Shown here: piece by piece, positions 25,301-36,577 of the stretch
Position numbering within the stretch: the stretch's first letter is position 1
Layout: the number at the start of each line of letters is the position of its first letter
NCBI GenBank assembly: GCA_032433765.1
Contig: JAVIAB010000092.1
Span: forward strand, 36,197,316 to 36,261,315
Direction of reading: 5' to 3'
Length of the DNA stretch: 64,000 nucleotides
Source: Megaustenia siamemsis
Taxonomy: Eukaryota; Mollusca; Gastropoda; Stylommatophora; Ariophantidae
The notes under the pieces: generated by a model
Databases searched by the model: none
Seen by the model: the letters and a program-made list of their open reading frames with translations, nothing else
Told to the model about the DNA's origin: nothing
Program-made: the position numbers and the translations under genes

Positions 25301-26608
25301 GAGATATTGATAGAGATATTGATAGAGATATTGATAGAGATATAGATAGAGATTTGATAGAGTTATAGATAGAGATATTGATAGAGATATTGATAGGGGA
25401 TTGATAGAGATATTGATAGAGATATTGATAGAGATATTGATAGAGATATTATGAGATATGATGAAGATATTGATAGAGATATGGTAGAGATATTGATAGA
25501 GATATTGATAGAGATATTGATAGAGATATTGATAGAGATATTGATAGAGATATAGATAGAGATATTGATAGAGATATAGATAGAGAAATCGATAGATATA
25601 TTGATAGATCTATATATATATAGATATTGATAGAGATATTGATATATATAATATTATATATATATATATATATTATAGCATATATATATATATTTGATAG
25701 GATATTGATAGAGATATCGATAGAGAAATCGATAGATATATTGATAGAGATATATATATATATAGATATTGATAGAGATATGATAGAGATATTGATAGCA
25801 TATTGATAGATATATTGATAGAGATATAGATATAAATATTGATAGAGATATTGATAGAGATATTGATAGAGATATTGATAGATATATTGATAGAGATATC
25901 GATAGAGAAATCGATACATATATTGATAGAGATATAGATATAGATATTGATAGTGATATGATAGATATTGATAGAGATATTGATAGAGATATTGATAGAG
26001 ATATTGATAGAGATATTGATAGAGATATCGATAGAGATATAGATATAGATATTGATAGAGATATAGATATAGATATTGATAGAGATATAGATATAGATAT
26101 TGATAGAGATATTGATAGAGATATTGATAGAGATATTGATAGAGATATGATAGGCATATTGATAGAGATATTGATAGAGATATGATATAGATATTGGTAG
26201 GCATATTGATAGGGACATTGATATAGTTATTGATAGGCATATTGATAGAGATATTGATAGGTATTGATAGGACATTGATATAGTTATTGATAAAATTATT
26301 GATGGAGATATTGATAGAGATATGATAAAGTTATCGATAGAGATATTGATAAAGTTATGTATGGCGACATTGAAAGAGATATTGATAAAGTATTGATAGA
26401 GATATTGATAAAGTTATTGATAGAGATATTGATAAAGTTATTGATAAAGTTATTTATGGCGATATTGAAGAGATACTGATAAAGTTATTAAGACGATATT
26501 GAATATATATTGATAAAGTTATTGATAGAGATATTGATAAAGATACTGATGAGATATGATAAATATATTGATAAATATATTGATAGAGATATTCATAGAG
26601 TTATTGAT
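22368..26608. repeat. GATAGAGATATA/T satellite, 4.2 kb
   Basis: Twelve-base units GATAGAGATATA and GATAGAGATATT alternate in blocks. Typical is a pair or more of the A form followed by two T forms. Towards the right end the unit drifts to GATATTGATAGA, then GATAAAGTTATT. The 753-residue minus-strand frame through it is an Ile/Ser/Leu/Tyr repeat translation, not a protein. The tract continues after the RTE-1 insertion at 27666-27725. Confidence 0.97.
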
Positions 26609-27665
26609 AGGGTGACATTTTGCGGCGGTATGGCTGCTACGTGTTGGTCGTTTTTATAATTCGGCTCTAGCTGATATATTTAAATGATTTACTCGACAGT
26701 CTAGTTGTGAAATAATGTATTGCTATTCCTCGTTTTGGTGTATGTTTTACTTCCGGTGAGTGGATGGACTGTAACCGTTACCTATATTTAAGTGGATTAT
26801 GAATTATTCTTCCTTGTGTCGTGTATGCGGTTCGACAGGCAAACAACATATAGTTCGACAACAATACCGCCGGGCGGTTATGCCCAAACCGAATGTAAAA
26901 TGTCTGTGACGGTGGATGAGGCGGAAGAATCAGAAATGATCAACGGCCCAGAAAGCAAAACCAGCATTGTGTTTGGTACACATGAGGCATATTCAGGACA
27001 CGAAAGTCGAATATGGCAGACCACCGTGAAAGAGATTGGAGCCTCATTTCGTAACATTTCAAAGAAAGCCATGGCGAGAAATTCTAACTTTTGTTTTAAG
27101 AACGGGCTAAAAAAACTGCATGGAATGTTAAGACCTTATACCAAAAAGGAAAATTAGAAAATCTTATGGTAGAAGCAGAACGATTTAAACATAGATATTT
27201 TAGGCATATCAGAAAAAAGATGGAAAGAAAGTGGATGCATACAAGACGATAAATATACTGCAGAAACATGGACATTAGACAAGAAAACAGAACACAAAAT
27301 TGAAGCCTTTGAAATGTGGATTTATAGAAGAATAGGTAGAATTGGATGGAAAGAAAAGACAACAAACGATGAAGTTTTAAAACAACTAAAAATGAAAAGA
27401 GGACTACTAAACACAATTAGAACAAGACAAAGTTTATTTTTGGGGCATGTTAAAAGACACAACAGCCTACTAAAAGTAATATTGGAAGGGAAAATACAAG
27501 GTAAAAGAGGCAGATGCAGACCAAGGCTAACATGGACGAGTGACATCAAAAGATGGACAAGTCAACCTATGACATTCTGCACCATCAAAGCAAACAGAGT
27601 GGAATGTCGCTCCGTGGTAGCCAACCTTCGATGCGGAGACGGCACTCAATGATGATGATGATGAT
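26609..27665 (+). mobile_element. RTE-1 copy with 5' leader and large internal deletion
   Basis: It begins inside the GATA satellite with GGTGACATTTTGCGGCGG and has a 400-base leader absent from the 18082 copy. From about 27010 it matches RTE-1 (GCAGACCACCGTGAAAGAG). At about 27258 the sequence jumps from the start of the endonuclease (after KYTAE-like codons) straight to the post-RT WTLDKK region, a deletion of about 2.3 kb compared with 18082-21042. It ends with the family's GGCACTCAATGATGATG tail. A 121-residue frame (26792-27157) joins the leader to the broken endonuclease start. Satellite sequence resumes directly after it. Confidence 0.9.
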
Positions 27666-27725
27666 GATTGTTATAGTTATTGTTAGAGTTATTATTATAG
27701 TTATTGATTAAGTTATTGAGAAAAT
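27666..27725. repeat. GATA-type satellite, right remnant
   Basis: GTTATAGTTATTGTTAGAG and similar units continue the degenerate right end of the satellite seen before 26608, confirming that RTE-1 inserted into it. Confidence 0.8.
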
Positions 27726-28961
27726 GCTTGCTTTAGTAGCGAGTAAGACTACAATCACGAGACATGATATTAAACAATATAGACCAGGTGCTTATGCACC
27801 GTCTTTATTTACCACAAAACTGTAACTATACACTTTATTCACACTTCATTATCTATACATATGTTTCACTCTTACTAAAAAAAAACATGCTCTAGTAGTG
27901 ATTCCATAATGTGGCATCATAAAATTGATAATATTTTACTTGAATTATTTTTATTTTTCCAATCTTTTAATAAACGATATTTTATGAGATAAACTGCCAT
28001 AAATGTTGCATAATTTATCACACTGTGTGCGTATTTTAAAATATCTCTCTATTAGTATGTCTGTGATTTAATCGTTAATATCCAACACTAAAATTCATAC
28101 ACCATTAATTGAATCATTAAAGATATTCGTGTTTCTGGAATGAGAAACTAAATAAAGTAGCTAATATAACAGACGCAAGCAAGGGCGAAGGATGGGTAGT
28201 TACATGTGAGGCTAAAGTAAAGCTGGCAAAAAGCAGAACCTAAAACAACATAGAAAAAATGGTAAGGTTGCAGTTTACCGAGTTGAAAGGCATTTTTTTT
28301 CCGTTCGCCAGCTTTTACCTCTGACGAAGTCCCTAGAGACTAGGAACTGAATTGTGCGTGTTAATCCATTTTTCCCTGGCAGCCGTATGCACAGGGGTCC
28401 CTCGCCTTACAGGCAGATACTCCGACTTCGGAGGTACTCATATTTTTCCGTCGATGAGTAATTGACGTATCAAGCCGGGCCTCGCTGCTGAGACCAGGGG
28501 TGGTTGCGGCAGAGATAAATCATAAATAAAAATCCGGTAAAAACAAGACATGACAGAACGATTCGACGTTACGATGTAAAATCTGGCTCTCTGCTGGCGT
28601 GCTGTGTCCAATGCCTATGTCTATGATTTATCAATATAGACGCCACAAGGCTAAGGAAAAAATGAGGAATGTTGTATAGATAACTGCAACACAGACAAAT
28701 ACTGGTATTATTCTGCACTTGAAAGAGATACATTATGTCTTATTTTTCGCGTCTTCTTAATGCACTAATAATGCATTCCCTCTCGGATCTGCTCCAAAAA
28801 GGTCACTTTTATAAATGAGGACAATTTGAGTACGAACTGAACATCTTGTATGTTACTAAACACATCGTGATGTTCTTCCTGCTGTTCTCTATCTCTAACC
28901 TCCCACCCCCCTCCCTGCAGCTACCTCTATAGGAACATAAAAACCAATTTATAATCTTCTC
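27726..28961. other. No gene recognised
   Basis: AT-rich sequence. A GC-richer patch at about 28370-28510 contains small palindromic words (CTCCGACTTCGGAGG) that could form a short hairpin. No family is recognised. Confidence 0.45.
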
Positions 28962-29340
28962 CTTCCTTTCCCACTTGCCTCTCAGCGTGAGGGCAGATAT
29001 AGTTTCCACTCTAGTGTTGTCCTGTTGACATCACCTGCTGATATGTTTATTAGTGTTTCTAACAATACAATAGTTGACCCTTTACGTGATCGGTCCTTGG
29101 TCCGGTGCTCTTATCAGGTTTTTTGAAGGCGCTATGTGTCTTATTGTGACCTTTGGCCTTGTCACTTGGCGAAACAATTTTATTCTCGTTTCTTTATGTA
29201 TCCAATGACGGAAATGATTCCTAGATTTTATCTTAGATCTTCACTTCTGACTTTATATTTCTCAGGCAATTTACTCATTTCGAGAGTGGGTGTTGTTTGT
29301 TCTTGTTTTTGAGCGTAGGCCTGACTTGTTGGCATTAAAC
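28962..29340 (-). mobile_element. RTE-4 retrotransposon, old 3' fragment
   Basis: A minus-strand, strongly diverged copy aligning with 12730-13140 (CTCAGCGTGAGGGCAGATAT against TTCAGCGTCGAGGGGAGATA). Only the C-terminal region remains, without an open frame. Confidence 0.65.
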
Positions 29341-29690
29341 GATGCGTTTGTTGTCGAGAGCCTAAACTGATTAAATGTGTGCACAAATAAAGTGATTTCC
29401 ACACGCCCTGGCTCGTTTATGAGATACAACAAAAGTGTCTATATTTATCAGTGACTAACGGCGCATTTTTTTTAATCAGTGACATGGTTAATATCATTCC
29501 AGGCCGCTCTACTTGTCCCAGACAGATCGATGGTACCAACTTTTAAAAGATTGGATGAACCGTGAAGTAGTGCAGGTCACTAAGGGTGACTGTGACATAT
29601 TGTAAAAAAAATTAATTCGGATACTTCGATCATATAGGCATTGTTTGTAAACATAGATGAAAAGAAACGCCATTATTCATTCAATATAAA
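29341..29690. other. No feature recognised
   Basis: AT-rich sequence between an RTE-4 remnant and a SINE. Confidence 0.5.
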
Positions 29691-29940
29691 TTAAAGAACC
29701 CCGTCACGCCAAGTGGCGTATTGGGAATATGGTGTTAGTGACCATAAATTTTACAGACCTTCAGCACATGATTTTTGGGGTAATGTGGTCGGTATTATGC
29801 CCGTAATGCTTTACTTTCCCAGAAAAAAAATCCGGTACCCATTTAAGGATAGGTGAACCCGATAGCCGCCGATTGGTATATAACTATACCTCTTGTCCTT
29901 TGTAGTCCAGTTCACTAACCACTGAGCTATCGCGGCTCCC
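29691..29940 (-). mobile_element. SINE-A with damaged B box
   Basis: A minus-strand SINE-A. The A box (TAGCTCAGTGGTTAGTG) is intact at the 3'-coordinate end, but the B box region reads TATAGTTATATACC, so internal promoter activity is unlikely. Imperfect direct repeats CATTATTCATTCAATAT (29671-29687) and CATTTATTCAATAT (29941-29954) flank it and are the probable target-site duplication. Confidence 0.88.
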
Positions 29941-29954
29941 CATTTATTCAATAT

Positions 29955-31429
29955 TTTTATCCACAAAATGACAAGTAGATGGTATATATTGTGTATATAT
30001 TACTGCACTTAATTAAAACAGCGAATTAAATACTTGTACTTTTTTGTTAATGATGAGAGCGCATCATTTCTAATGATGAAACTGTCTACAAACTGATGTA
30101 AAATCTGAATAAATATTTTGTTTTTGTTTTTGTCAATCTGTTTTGTATGTAGTTTTACAGACTTTTATTTTTGTTTGCGTATATTCCCATTGTTTCTGGC
30201 TGTGTGTGATCCTAACCATTTATTGTCTGTTTTGTATGTAGTTTTACAGACAACTGTGGGTTACTCTTTTCTTGTTAGTATAAAATCTATCTGACTTTTA
30301 CAGGTAAAGTTCATTGGTTTCATTCCACATGTACCAGGTGTATATTTGCAACTCTCTCAGTTTGAAGAATGTGTTGGTGATTAACAAATCGTTATGGTTA
30401 GATAGTTCCATATGGTTAATCTGCTTCCATTTTCCTATATAATGGCATCATTAAATGTAAAACTATGTTCCAATACGACATTATATGTTGCAAGATATTA
30501 CATTCACTTTTATTTTCATCTAATTAGTTAACGTTGATGTTTGAAGTGAGCGATCAGTGAACGAGAGTAAACGCAAACAATGAATGAAACATTTTGAGGA
30601 TCAACAACACAAAAGAATCAGTTTTGATGTATTAGATTGTTTCTTTAAATTGGTTTTGATCTTTTGTGACGTTGTATCGAGAGATGCCTAACGTGAGAGG
30701 CATACGTTTTATTATCAACTCTCAGATTAAATTACGTGATCTTGATTTTAAAAAAAAAGAAAATTTATAATGGAATTAAAGATACAACAACTCAGTTGCC
30801 CTGATATCAATATTGAACATTAATTGCTGAAATATGCAGATAATCCCCAGGCTATCAATCTCTGTTGACGAAAACGGAACCTGATGTTTGAGCAAGCGTC
30901 ATAGACAGTCACGTGTCTCAGGAGTACCCTCGAGAGGCTTTCGTCCCACGCGTGAAATCTTGTGCAAATCACGAATTTCGGAAATGACAAAAATGGTAAA
31001 ATAAATACAACAGATAACACAAACGGTGGATTCATGCTGGAACCCAAATTCGTTATTCTTAATAAACGGATCCAAACGAGAACAATCTGCTTAGATTGGA
31101 TTTCGTTCTTAGTTTATTTTTTTAGACCCAGTTCTGGCAGACAAATATATATTGGAAGCTGAATACTGAAATTACACTGGAGCCCGCCATCTGTCCTTAA
31201 TGTTTCTAACCTCTTCCTGCACTTTCACTCAAGTGCTTCACAAGTGCTCAGATGGGGAGAAAAATGTCTGCATAGAAAATGTGAAGAATATAATATGAAG
31301 CGGAGTATAAGTGGCTTCTGTTAGAGAGATGGGCTAATTATGTTTAAACAGAATATGAACGTTTTCTGTTTATGCATAATTGATATCACGCAATGAGCAT
31401 GTTGCAGTAACAAGATGTGTAAAGAGGAG
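29955..31429. other. No gene; one 25-base direct repeat
   Basis: The word CTGTTTTGTATGTAGTTTTA plus CAGAC occurs at about 30139 and again at about 30229. No coding frame is supported. Short frames at 30820-31162 on both strands have no motif. Confidence 0.5.
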
Positions 31430-32330
31430 AATGTGTTGAGAACAGGAAATGTTGAAATGAGGATGTATTAAGAGTATGATGTGTTGAGAGAAAGGTGTTT
31501 TGAGAGGAAAGTATGTTGAGATGACGTGCTGATCAAAGATTGTATTGAGAGAATGATGTATGTAGATAAGTGGGTGTGTTGGAAGAGATGGGTGTGTTTA
31601 GAAGGGGAGAGTATATTTTGAAAAGAGGATATCTTAGAGAAAATGATGCTCTGGAAAGAGGACGTGTGGAGTTAATGTTTAGAAAAAAGGATGTGTGAAG
31701 AAAATAATATTTTGAAAAAAGGATGTGTGGAGAAAATGATGTTTTGAAAAAAAGGATGTGTGGAGAAAATGATGATTTGGAAAGAGGTATGTGAGGAGAA
31801 AATGATGTTTGAAAAAAATGATATGCGGAGAGAAGGACGTGTTTAGAAAATTATGTTTAGGAAAGATGATGTGCCGGAGAAAAGGACGTGTGGAGAAAAA
31901 GATTATTTGTGAGGAGGAATAAGTGTGAAGAGATGGATGTGTGTGGAGGACGATGTGTAGCGATGGAGACGAGGAGAAAGGAGAATGTATAGAGAATGGT
32001 CGAGTGGGAAGGGGACTATGTATTTTATTCTTTTCAAACAGCATGTTGAGTAGAGAGTTCGTTGAGAAAATCATTTGTTGAGCGTGATGTGTTGAGAGAT
32101 GGATAAGTTGACAGGAGAATGGGTTCCATAAAAACGTATTGAGATGAAGACGTTTTGAAAGTTTTGGGAGTAGGGATATTTTGAGAAAAGCACAAGTTAA
32201 TAACAGGATATATTGGAAAAAGGTGATTTCGTAAAGAAGAGGTATTGCACGGTTAATTTGTTTAGTAAAGTATATGTCAACAATGATTCTTAATAAGAAG
32301 AAGTGTTAAGAAAAAAATGTATTTATTGAG
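31430..32330. repeat. Degenerate GA-rich minisatellite
   Basis: Words such as GGATGTGTGGAGAAAATGAT and TTTTGAAAAAAGG recur every 25-35 bases. The best-conserved part is about 31680-31830. The minus-strand frame 31679-32074 is a translation of this repeat. Confidence 0.75.
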
Positions 32331-32533
32331 ATGTAGTTATATTAACGTGTGAAAAGGATGTTTTGTAAAGGGCTAGTTAAAACAATGATGAATGAGTAGG
32401 ATTAAGGGGTGAGAAGTGAATGCTTTATGATGAGTGTTTTCTGAAGAGGACTTGTAGAAAACAGAGTATATTGAAACATTATAATATAATTTAGTGGCAG
32501 TTTTTGACACTTTAAAAAGAAAATGTAATATTA

Positions 32534-32536
<3 letters not shown>

Positions 32537-32582
<46 letters not shown>
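32537..32582. repeat. (GA)n microsatellite
   Basis: An uninterrupted GA run of about 45 bases. Confidence 0.97.
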
Positions 32583-32589
<7 letters not shown>

Positions 32590-32951
32590 GACAAAGAGTA
32601 AGAGAAAAATTCAGTAAATGAAGTAATGCAGTTACATATAGTTAAAGTAGGTATGATAAGAAACGTTCCTTTGACTTACACGAAAATTGTTAGGAAACAA
32701 TGATATGGTAGTTGACTTTGCACGTCCGAGAACTTGGGAAATCGTTTTGATGAATTATTAATATCCTAGTCGATTAGTGAAGTCGTAGGTGGTTGAATTT
32801 AACTTGAGGAACATTGGTGGTTAATTCAGTTGACCCATGGAAGGAACTGGTACCTGACCTTTAGTTAGGGAAAGAAAAGACATTCGGGAAGAGAACAATG
32901 AGTGGCAACTTTGACAAGATGTATTGAAAAGATGCAGACATCTACACCCTC
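32583..32951. other. No feature recognised
   Basis: AT-rich sequence without a coding frame or repeat match in the window. Confidence 0.5.
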
Positions 32952-33185
32952 CTAGGGAAGTAATTCCACATAATTAAAGGTTTCCTAGGTGTACACTCTA
33001 AAAGATGTAATATTATATTAACATTTTATAAAGAATGGTTTGCTACTTCCAAACTCTCCAAGGGAAGTAATGCCACATAATTAAAGGTTTCCTAGGTGTA
33101 CACTCTAAAAGATGTAATATTATATATACATTTTATAAAGAATAGTTTGCTACTTCCAAACTCTCCAAGGGAAGTAATGCTTCAA
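32952..33185. repeat. About 117-bp tandem duplication, two copies
   Basis: GGGAAGTAAT(T/G)CCACATAA through TTTCCTAGGTGTACACTC to TTGCTACTTCCAAACTCTCC is repeated twice with very few differences, and a third partial unit (AAGGGAAGTAATGC) follows. This is a recent local duplication. Confidence 0.92.
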
Positions 33186-33699
33186 AATTAATTTTCATGC
33201 GTCTATATTCCATTTTAAAAAAGTAATACTTCGTAAGTAAAGGTTTCCCCACGCCTTGATGGGCATATGGGGACCACAAGGCCTGTGGACTGAAAGAGAA
33301 TTTCTGGAAAACGACCAATAGTGTGACGTTTTCCGCTTTGCGAGCAGTGGCGGTTGTGTGTAGAGTTAGGGCAGCCGTCTATATCTCCTATATTTACGTT
33401 ATGTTTAGTTGGTGAGTTTTCCGGTTTTATTTTCTGTTTTCGGGCCTTTAGTAAATATATAGTTGGCTGTCATGAGGATTATGGTGTTAGTGGATATATT
33501 CTACCTTTCACCAATGGCACATTTTAGGTGTTGTAGTTGTTATCGCGCCAGGCTCACCGTTTATCATGATAGTTGAGATACACATCATGACTTGGCTCAT
33601 TCACATCCGACTAATTACTCGACTGACACACGACGTCAGATGCCAAATAATTCACTCACTATGAGATAACGTTTGTCAGATTAACATGGAGTAACATTA
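33186..33699. other. No feature recognised
   Basis: No family or gene is recognised between the tandem duplication and SINE-B. Confidence 0.5.
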
Positions 33700-34185
33700 C
33701 GATTAGGAGGCTGGGTTATCTATAACTTAGACGTCAGCCTCTGGACAGGAAAGTCTGGAGTTCGAATCCCACCACAGGCGGTGGAATTTTTTTCAAAATC
33801 GAATCCGTGGCGTTACCCTCCCCTAGTTTCTGGGTAGTGAGATCCGATGTCTATACCTCTGGGTAGTGAGATCCGATGTCTATACCTCTCTGGGTAGTGG
33901 AGATCCGATGTCTATACCTCTCTGGTAGTCAGATCCGATGTCTATACCTCTCTGGGTAGTGAGATCCGATGTCTATACCTCTCTGGGTAGTGAGATCCGA
34001 TGTCTATACCTCTCTGGGTAGTGAGATCCGATGTCTATACCTCTCTGGGTAGTGAGATCCGATGTCTATACCTCTCTGGGTAGTGAGATCCGATGTCTAT
34101 ACCTCTATTTAAAAAAGAGAAAAATGGAGGACCTGTGTGCACTCGCGCACATTAAAGAAGCCTTGGCAGTTAAAAATAAATTGAA
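33700..34185 (+). mobile_element. SINE-B, tRNA-like head, with internal minisatellite
   Basis: The head at about 33700-33780 has a B box (GAGTTCGAATCCCACC) and an A-box-like GGCTGGGTTATCTATAAC. After a T run comes the body, and near 34150 a CGCACATTAAAGAAGCCTTGG word, similar to words found at the ends of tRNA-derived SINEs (from memory). The middle is expanded into a 31-bp tandem repeat, listed separately. The 3' boundary is placed just before the RTE-3 sequence. Confidence 0.6.
33830..34107. repeat. 31-bp minisatellite, 9 copies
   Basis: The unit CTCTGGGTAGTGAGATCCGA plus TGTCTATACCT repeats every 31 bases (GAGATCCG at 33961 and 33992). The units are almost identical, so the expansion is recent. 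Its first unit overlaps the SINE-B body. Confidence 0.95.
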
Positions 34186-34925
34186 AAGAGTAGATGAGCA
34201 TACTTGATGAGAGATCAAAACAGCTAGGACTGAAAATTAATAGAATTAAGACCAACATTATGAGAATTAATGTACTTGGCAATAACCAAATAAAATTAGG
34301 AGAAATATCTCTACTAGACGTACACTCTTACATATATCTGGGCAGTAATATAGATAAAGAGGGAGGAACAGAAAATGATAACAAAATAAGGGAATCAAAA
34401 GGAACTTTGTTGCACTGTTAAACATATGGAATTGCAAAGAAATTAGGTTAAATACAAAAATAAAAATTTTCAACTCCAATGTTAAGTCAGTCCTATTATA
34501 TGGCTGTGAAACATGGAGAACAACACAATTGACAATCATGAAGATACAGAGTTTCATTAATGGATGCTTATGCTGAATAAAAGGATGGGAATAGAAGGAC
34601 AAAATCACTGACATAGAATTATGGAAATGTACCAGTCAAATACCAGTGGATAAAGAGATACAGCGAAGACGATGACGTTGGATAGGACACACATTGCGGA
34701 AGGCAACTGAGAGTATTATAAAACAGACCTTTTTTATAATCCATTGGGGAAAAGACAAAGAGGAAAACCAAGAAATTCTTGGAGAAGACAGACTGAAGCA
34801 GAGATGAAGATGATGGCGAAGACATGGAATGATGTTAAAAGAATTGCAAGAAACAGAACGACTTGGAAAGTGTTTGTTGAAGAACTATGCTCCACAGGGA
34901 ACTGAAAGGTAGAAGAAGAAGTATA
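34186..34925 (+). mobile_element. RTE-3 retrotransposon, 3' third
   Basis: A 5'-truncated copy starting just after the RT palm. The translation gives SKQLGLKINRIKTNIMRIN and YIYLGSNIDKEGGTENDNK. After a stop it continues with KSVLLYGCETWRTTQ, then QIPVDKEIQRRR and WIGHTLRK. It ends with the CSTGN-like stop and a GAAGAAGAAG tail. The SKQ(V/L)GLKIN, LLYGCETW and RRRWRWIGHTLRK signatures are classic for RTE-like elements. At least three frame breaks are present. It abuts an RTE-4 3' end directly at 34926. Confidence 0.88.
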
Positions 34926-35345
34926 GAGTAGAACGTTGTGCTACCAATGCCAGACCTGGACCCTGGATGCAAGAACGGTAAGAGCAATGGCCTCTACTGA
35001 GATGAAATGTGTCAGACGAATGACAGGAGGCGTTCTGATAGATGGGATCGGAGATGAAAGGTTGAGAAAAGAGCTAGGATTAGACCGTGCCATAGAATAT
35101 AAACAACAGATAAAATGGTTTTGCCACGTGACAAGGCAGAGTAATCAAAATATAACACAACGAGCTCTCATTAAATGTTGCAAGAATACCAGACTCAAAA
35201 GTCGACCACGAAAAAGATGGATCGATGGAATATTAAAAGCACTATGAAACATAAGAGCAGCAGAGGCGAACAAAAGAGCAAAAGACCGCAAATTATATCT
35301 CCCTCGACGCTGAAAGGCAATTGAGGAAGGAAAGAAAAAGTTAGC
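34926..35345 (+). mobile_element. RTE-4 retrotransposon, 3' end
   Basis: An open 103-residue stretch at 34936-35247 has STEMKCVRRMTGGVLIDG, IKWFCHVTRQSNQNITQRA and RPRKRWIDGILKAL. It ends beyond LYLPRR with an A-rich tail. This is one of the best-kept C-termini of the family, but nothing upstream of it is RTE-4, because RTE-3 lies there. Confidence 0.85.
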
Positions 35346-35667
35346 AGAAGAAAAGAGTAGACCAAAAATGTGCAATGCCTCGGCAGAAATTGTGAAGCAA
35401 ATCTACACATGTTGAATGTATCAACACCCAGTTGTGGGGCTAATATCACAGTGGGATGCTCCCATTGCCTTTGTTTTATCTGATCATGTTGATCACGATA
35501 CTTGCAATGTGTTGATTGAACTGCCCGTATAAGATGATTGCTAATATCTGTCTTGCCATAAGGGATATTTCAAGATTTGAGATTTTGTTCATATTTAATG
35601 AATTTTTACGATTGGCACTCTCTTTCTGTTTCTATCATTCATTCATAATTGTCCTCTTAAAAATTAT

Positions 35668-35725
<58 letters not shown>

Positions 35726-36047
35726 GTTATTTTCGCCGTCACTCTCATTCGAAATGTATATCTATCGCACACATATTTTAATGCTACTGTGCCTACACAT
35801 ATACACTCAGGCGTACACACATCGATATTTTTGTGTGTAATAGGCTGCGGGAGGTAGAGGTTACATATGAATACTGTTTCAGTTGCTTGATATTGTTTCC
35901 TTGCTTTTTTTATTTATTCATCCTTGCTTTATATTTCATGGATAGACTGCTGTGTACCTACTCCACCTCTCCCTCTATCTCTGTCTGTATTATCCTTTGA
36001 TCTCTTTCCAAGAGCTCCCAAGTAATACACCCACCCACACAAACATA
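35346..36047. other. No gene; contains a (TC)n run
   Basis: A TC microsatellite lies at about 35676-35719. The rest is AT-rich and unassigned. The frame 35516-35857 spans the microsatellite and is not supported as a gene. Confidence 0.5.
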
Positions 36048-36058
36048 TGTATATATAA

Positions 36059-36092
<34 letters not shown>

Positions 36093-36115
36093 GTATATAT
36101 ATATGTATATATATG
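36048..36115. repeat. (TA)n-rich microsatellite
   Basis: ATATAT with GT interruptions, directly 5' of an RTE-2 fragment. Confidence 0.9.
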
Positions 36116-36121
36116 GGTGTG

Positions 36122-36577
36122 TGCGTCTATAGAAGTGAGAAGGAGAGTTCATATGTGCCATATAGGGCCAAAAATAACATATGGAAGAGAATCATTGATA
36201 GTAGACAAACAATGAAAAGACGATTAGAGGCCAGATAAATTGAATTTCTCATACGAATAATAAAAGTTTCATGGACAGCTAACAAGATCAACGAGGAAAT
36301 TCTCAAAGAGGTCTACACAAAAATATAGCTCCTAAACACATCAGAAAGAAACAATCAACATTTTATGACACATCGTGAGAAGACGAAAGCTGGAGTACAT
36401 GGTTACAACTAGCAAAATACAGGAAATGAAAGATCGCGGAAGACACCGAGAGAAATACTAGATAGTTGGTGTCATGGCATGGAAAACAGTCAACAACAGA
36501 ATTGATACGATGCACTATGGATAGAAAATTGTAGGACATGATCGCCTACGCTAACCGGTATGGCACATGCTGATGAT
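36122..36577 (+). mobile_element. RTE-2 retrotransposon, 3' fragment
   Basis: A diverged plus-strand copy with RRRVHMCHIGPKITYGRESL and later a DMIAYANRYG-like end, closing in ATGCTGATGATA. It aligns with 265-715. Several stops and indels are present. Confidence 0.8.

Noticed and set aside
33830..34107. CRISPR-like regular repeat
   Set aside because: The 31-base units are directly adjacent with no spacers.
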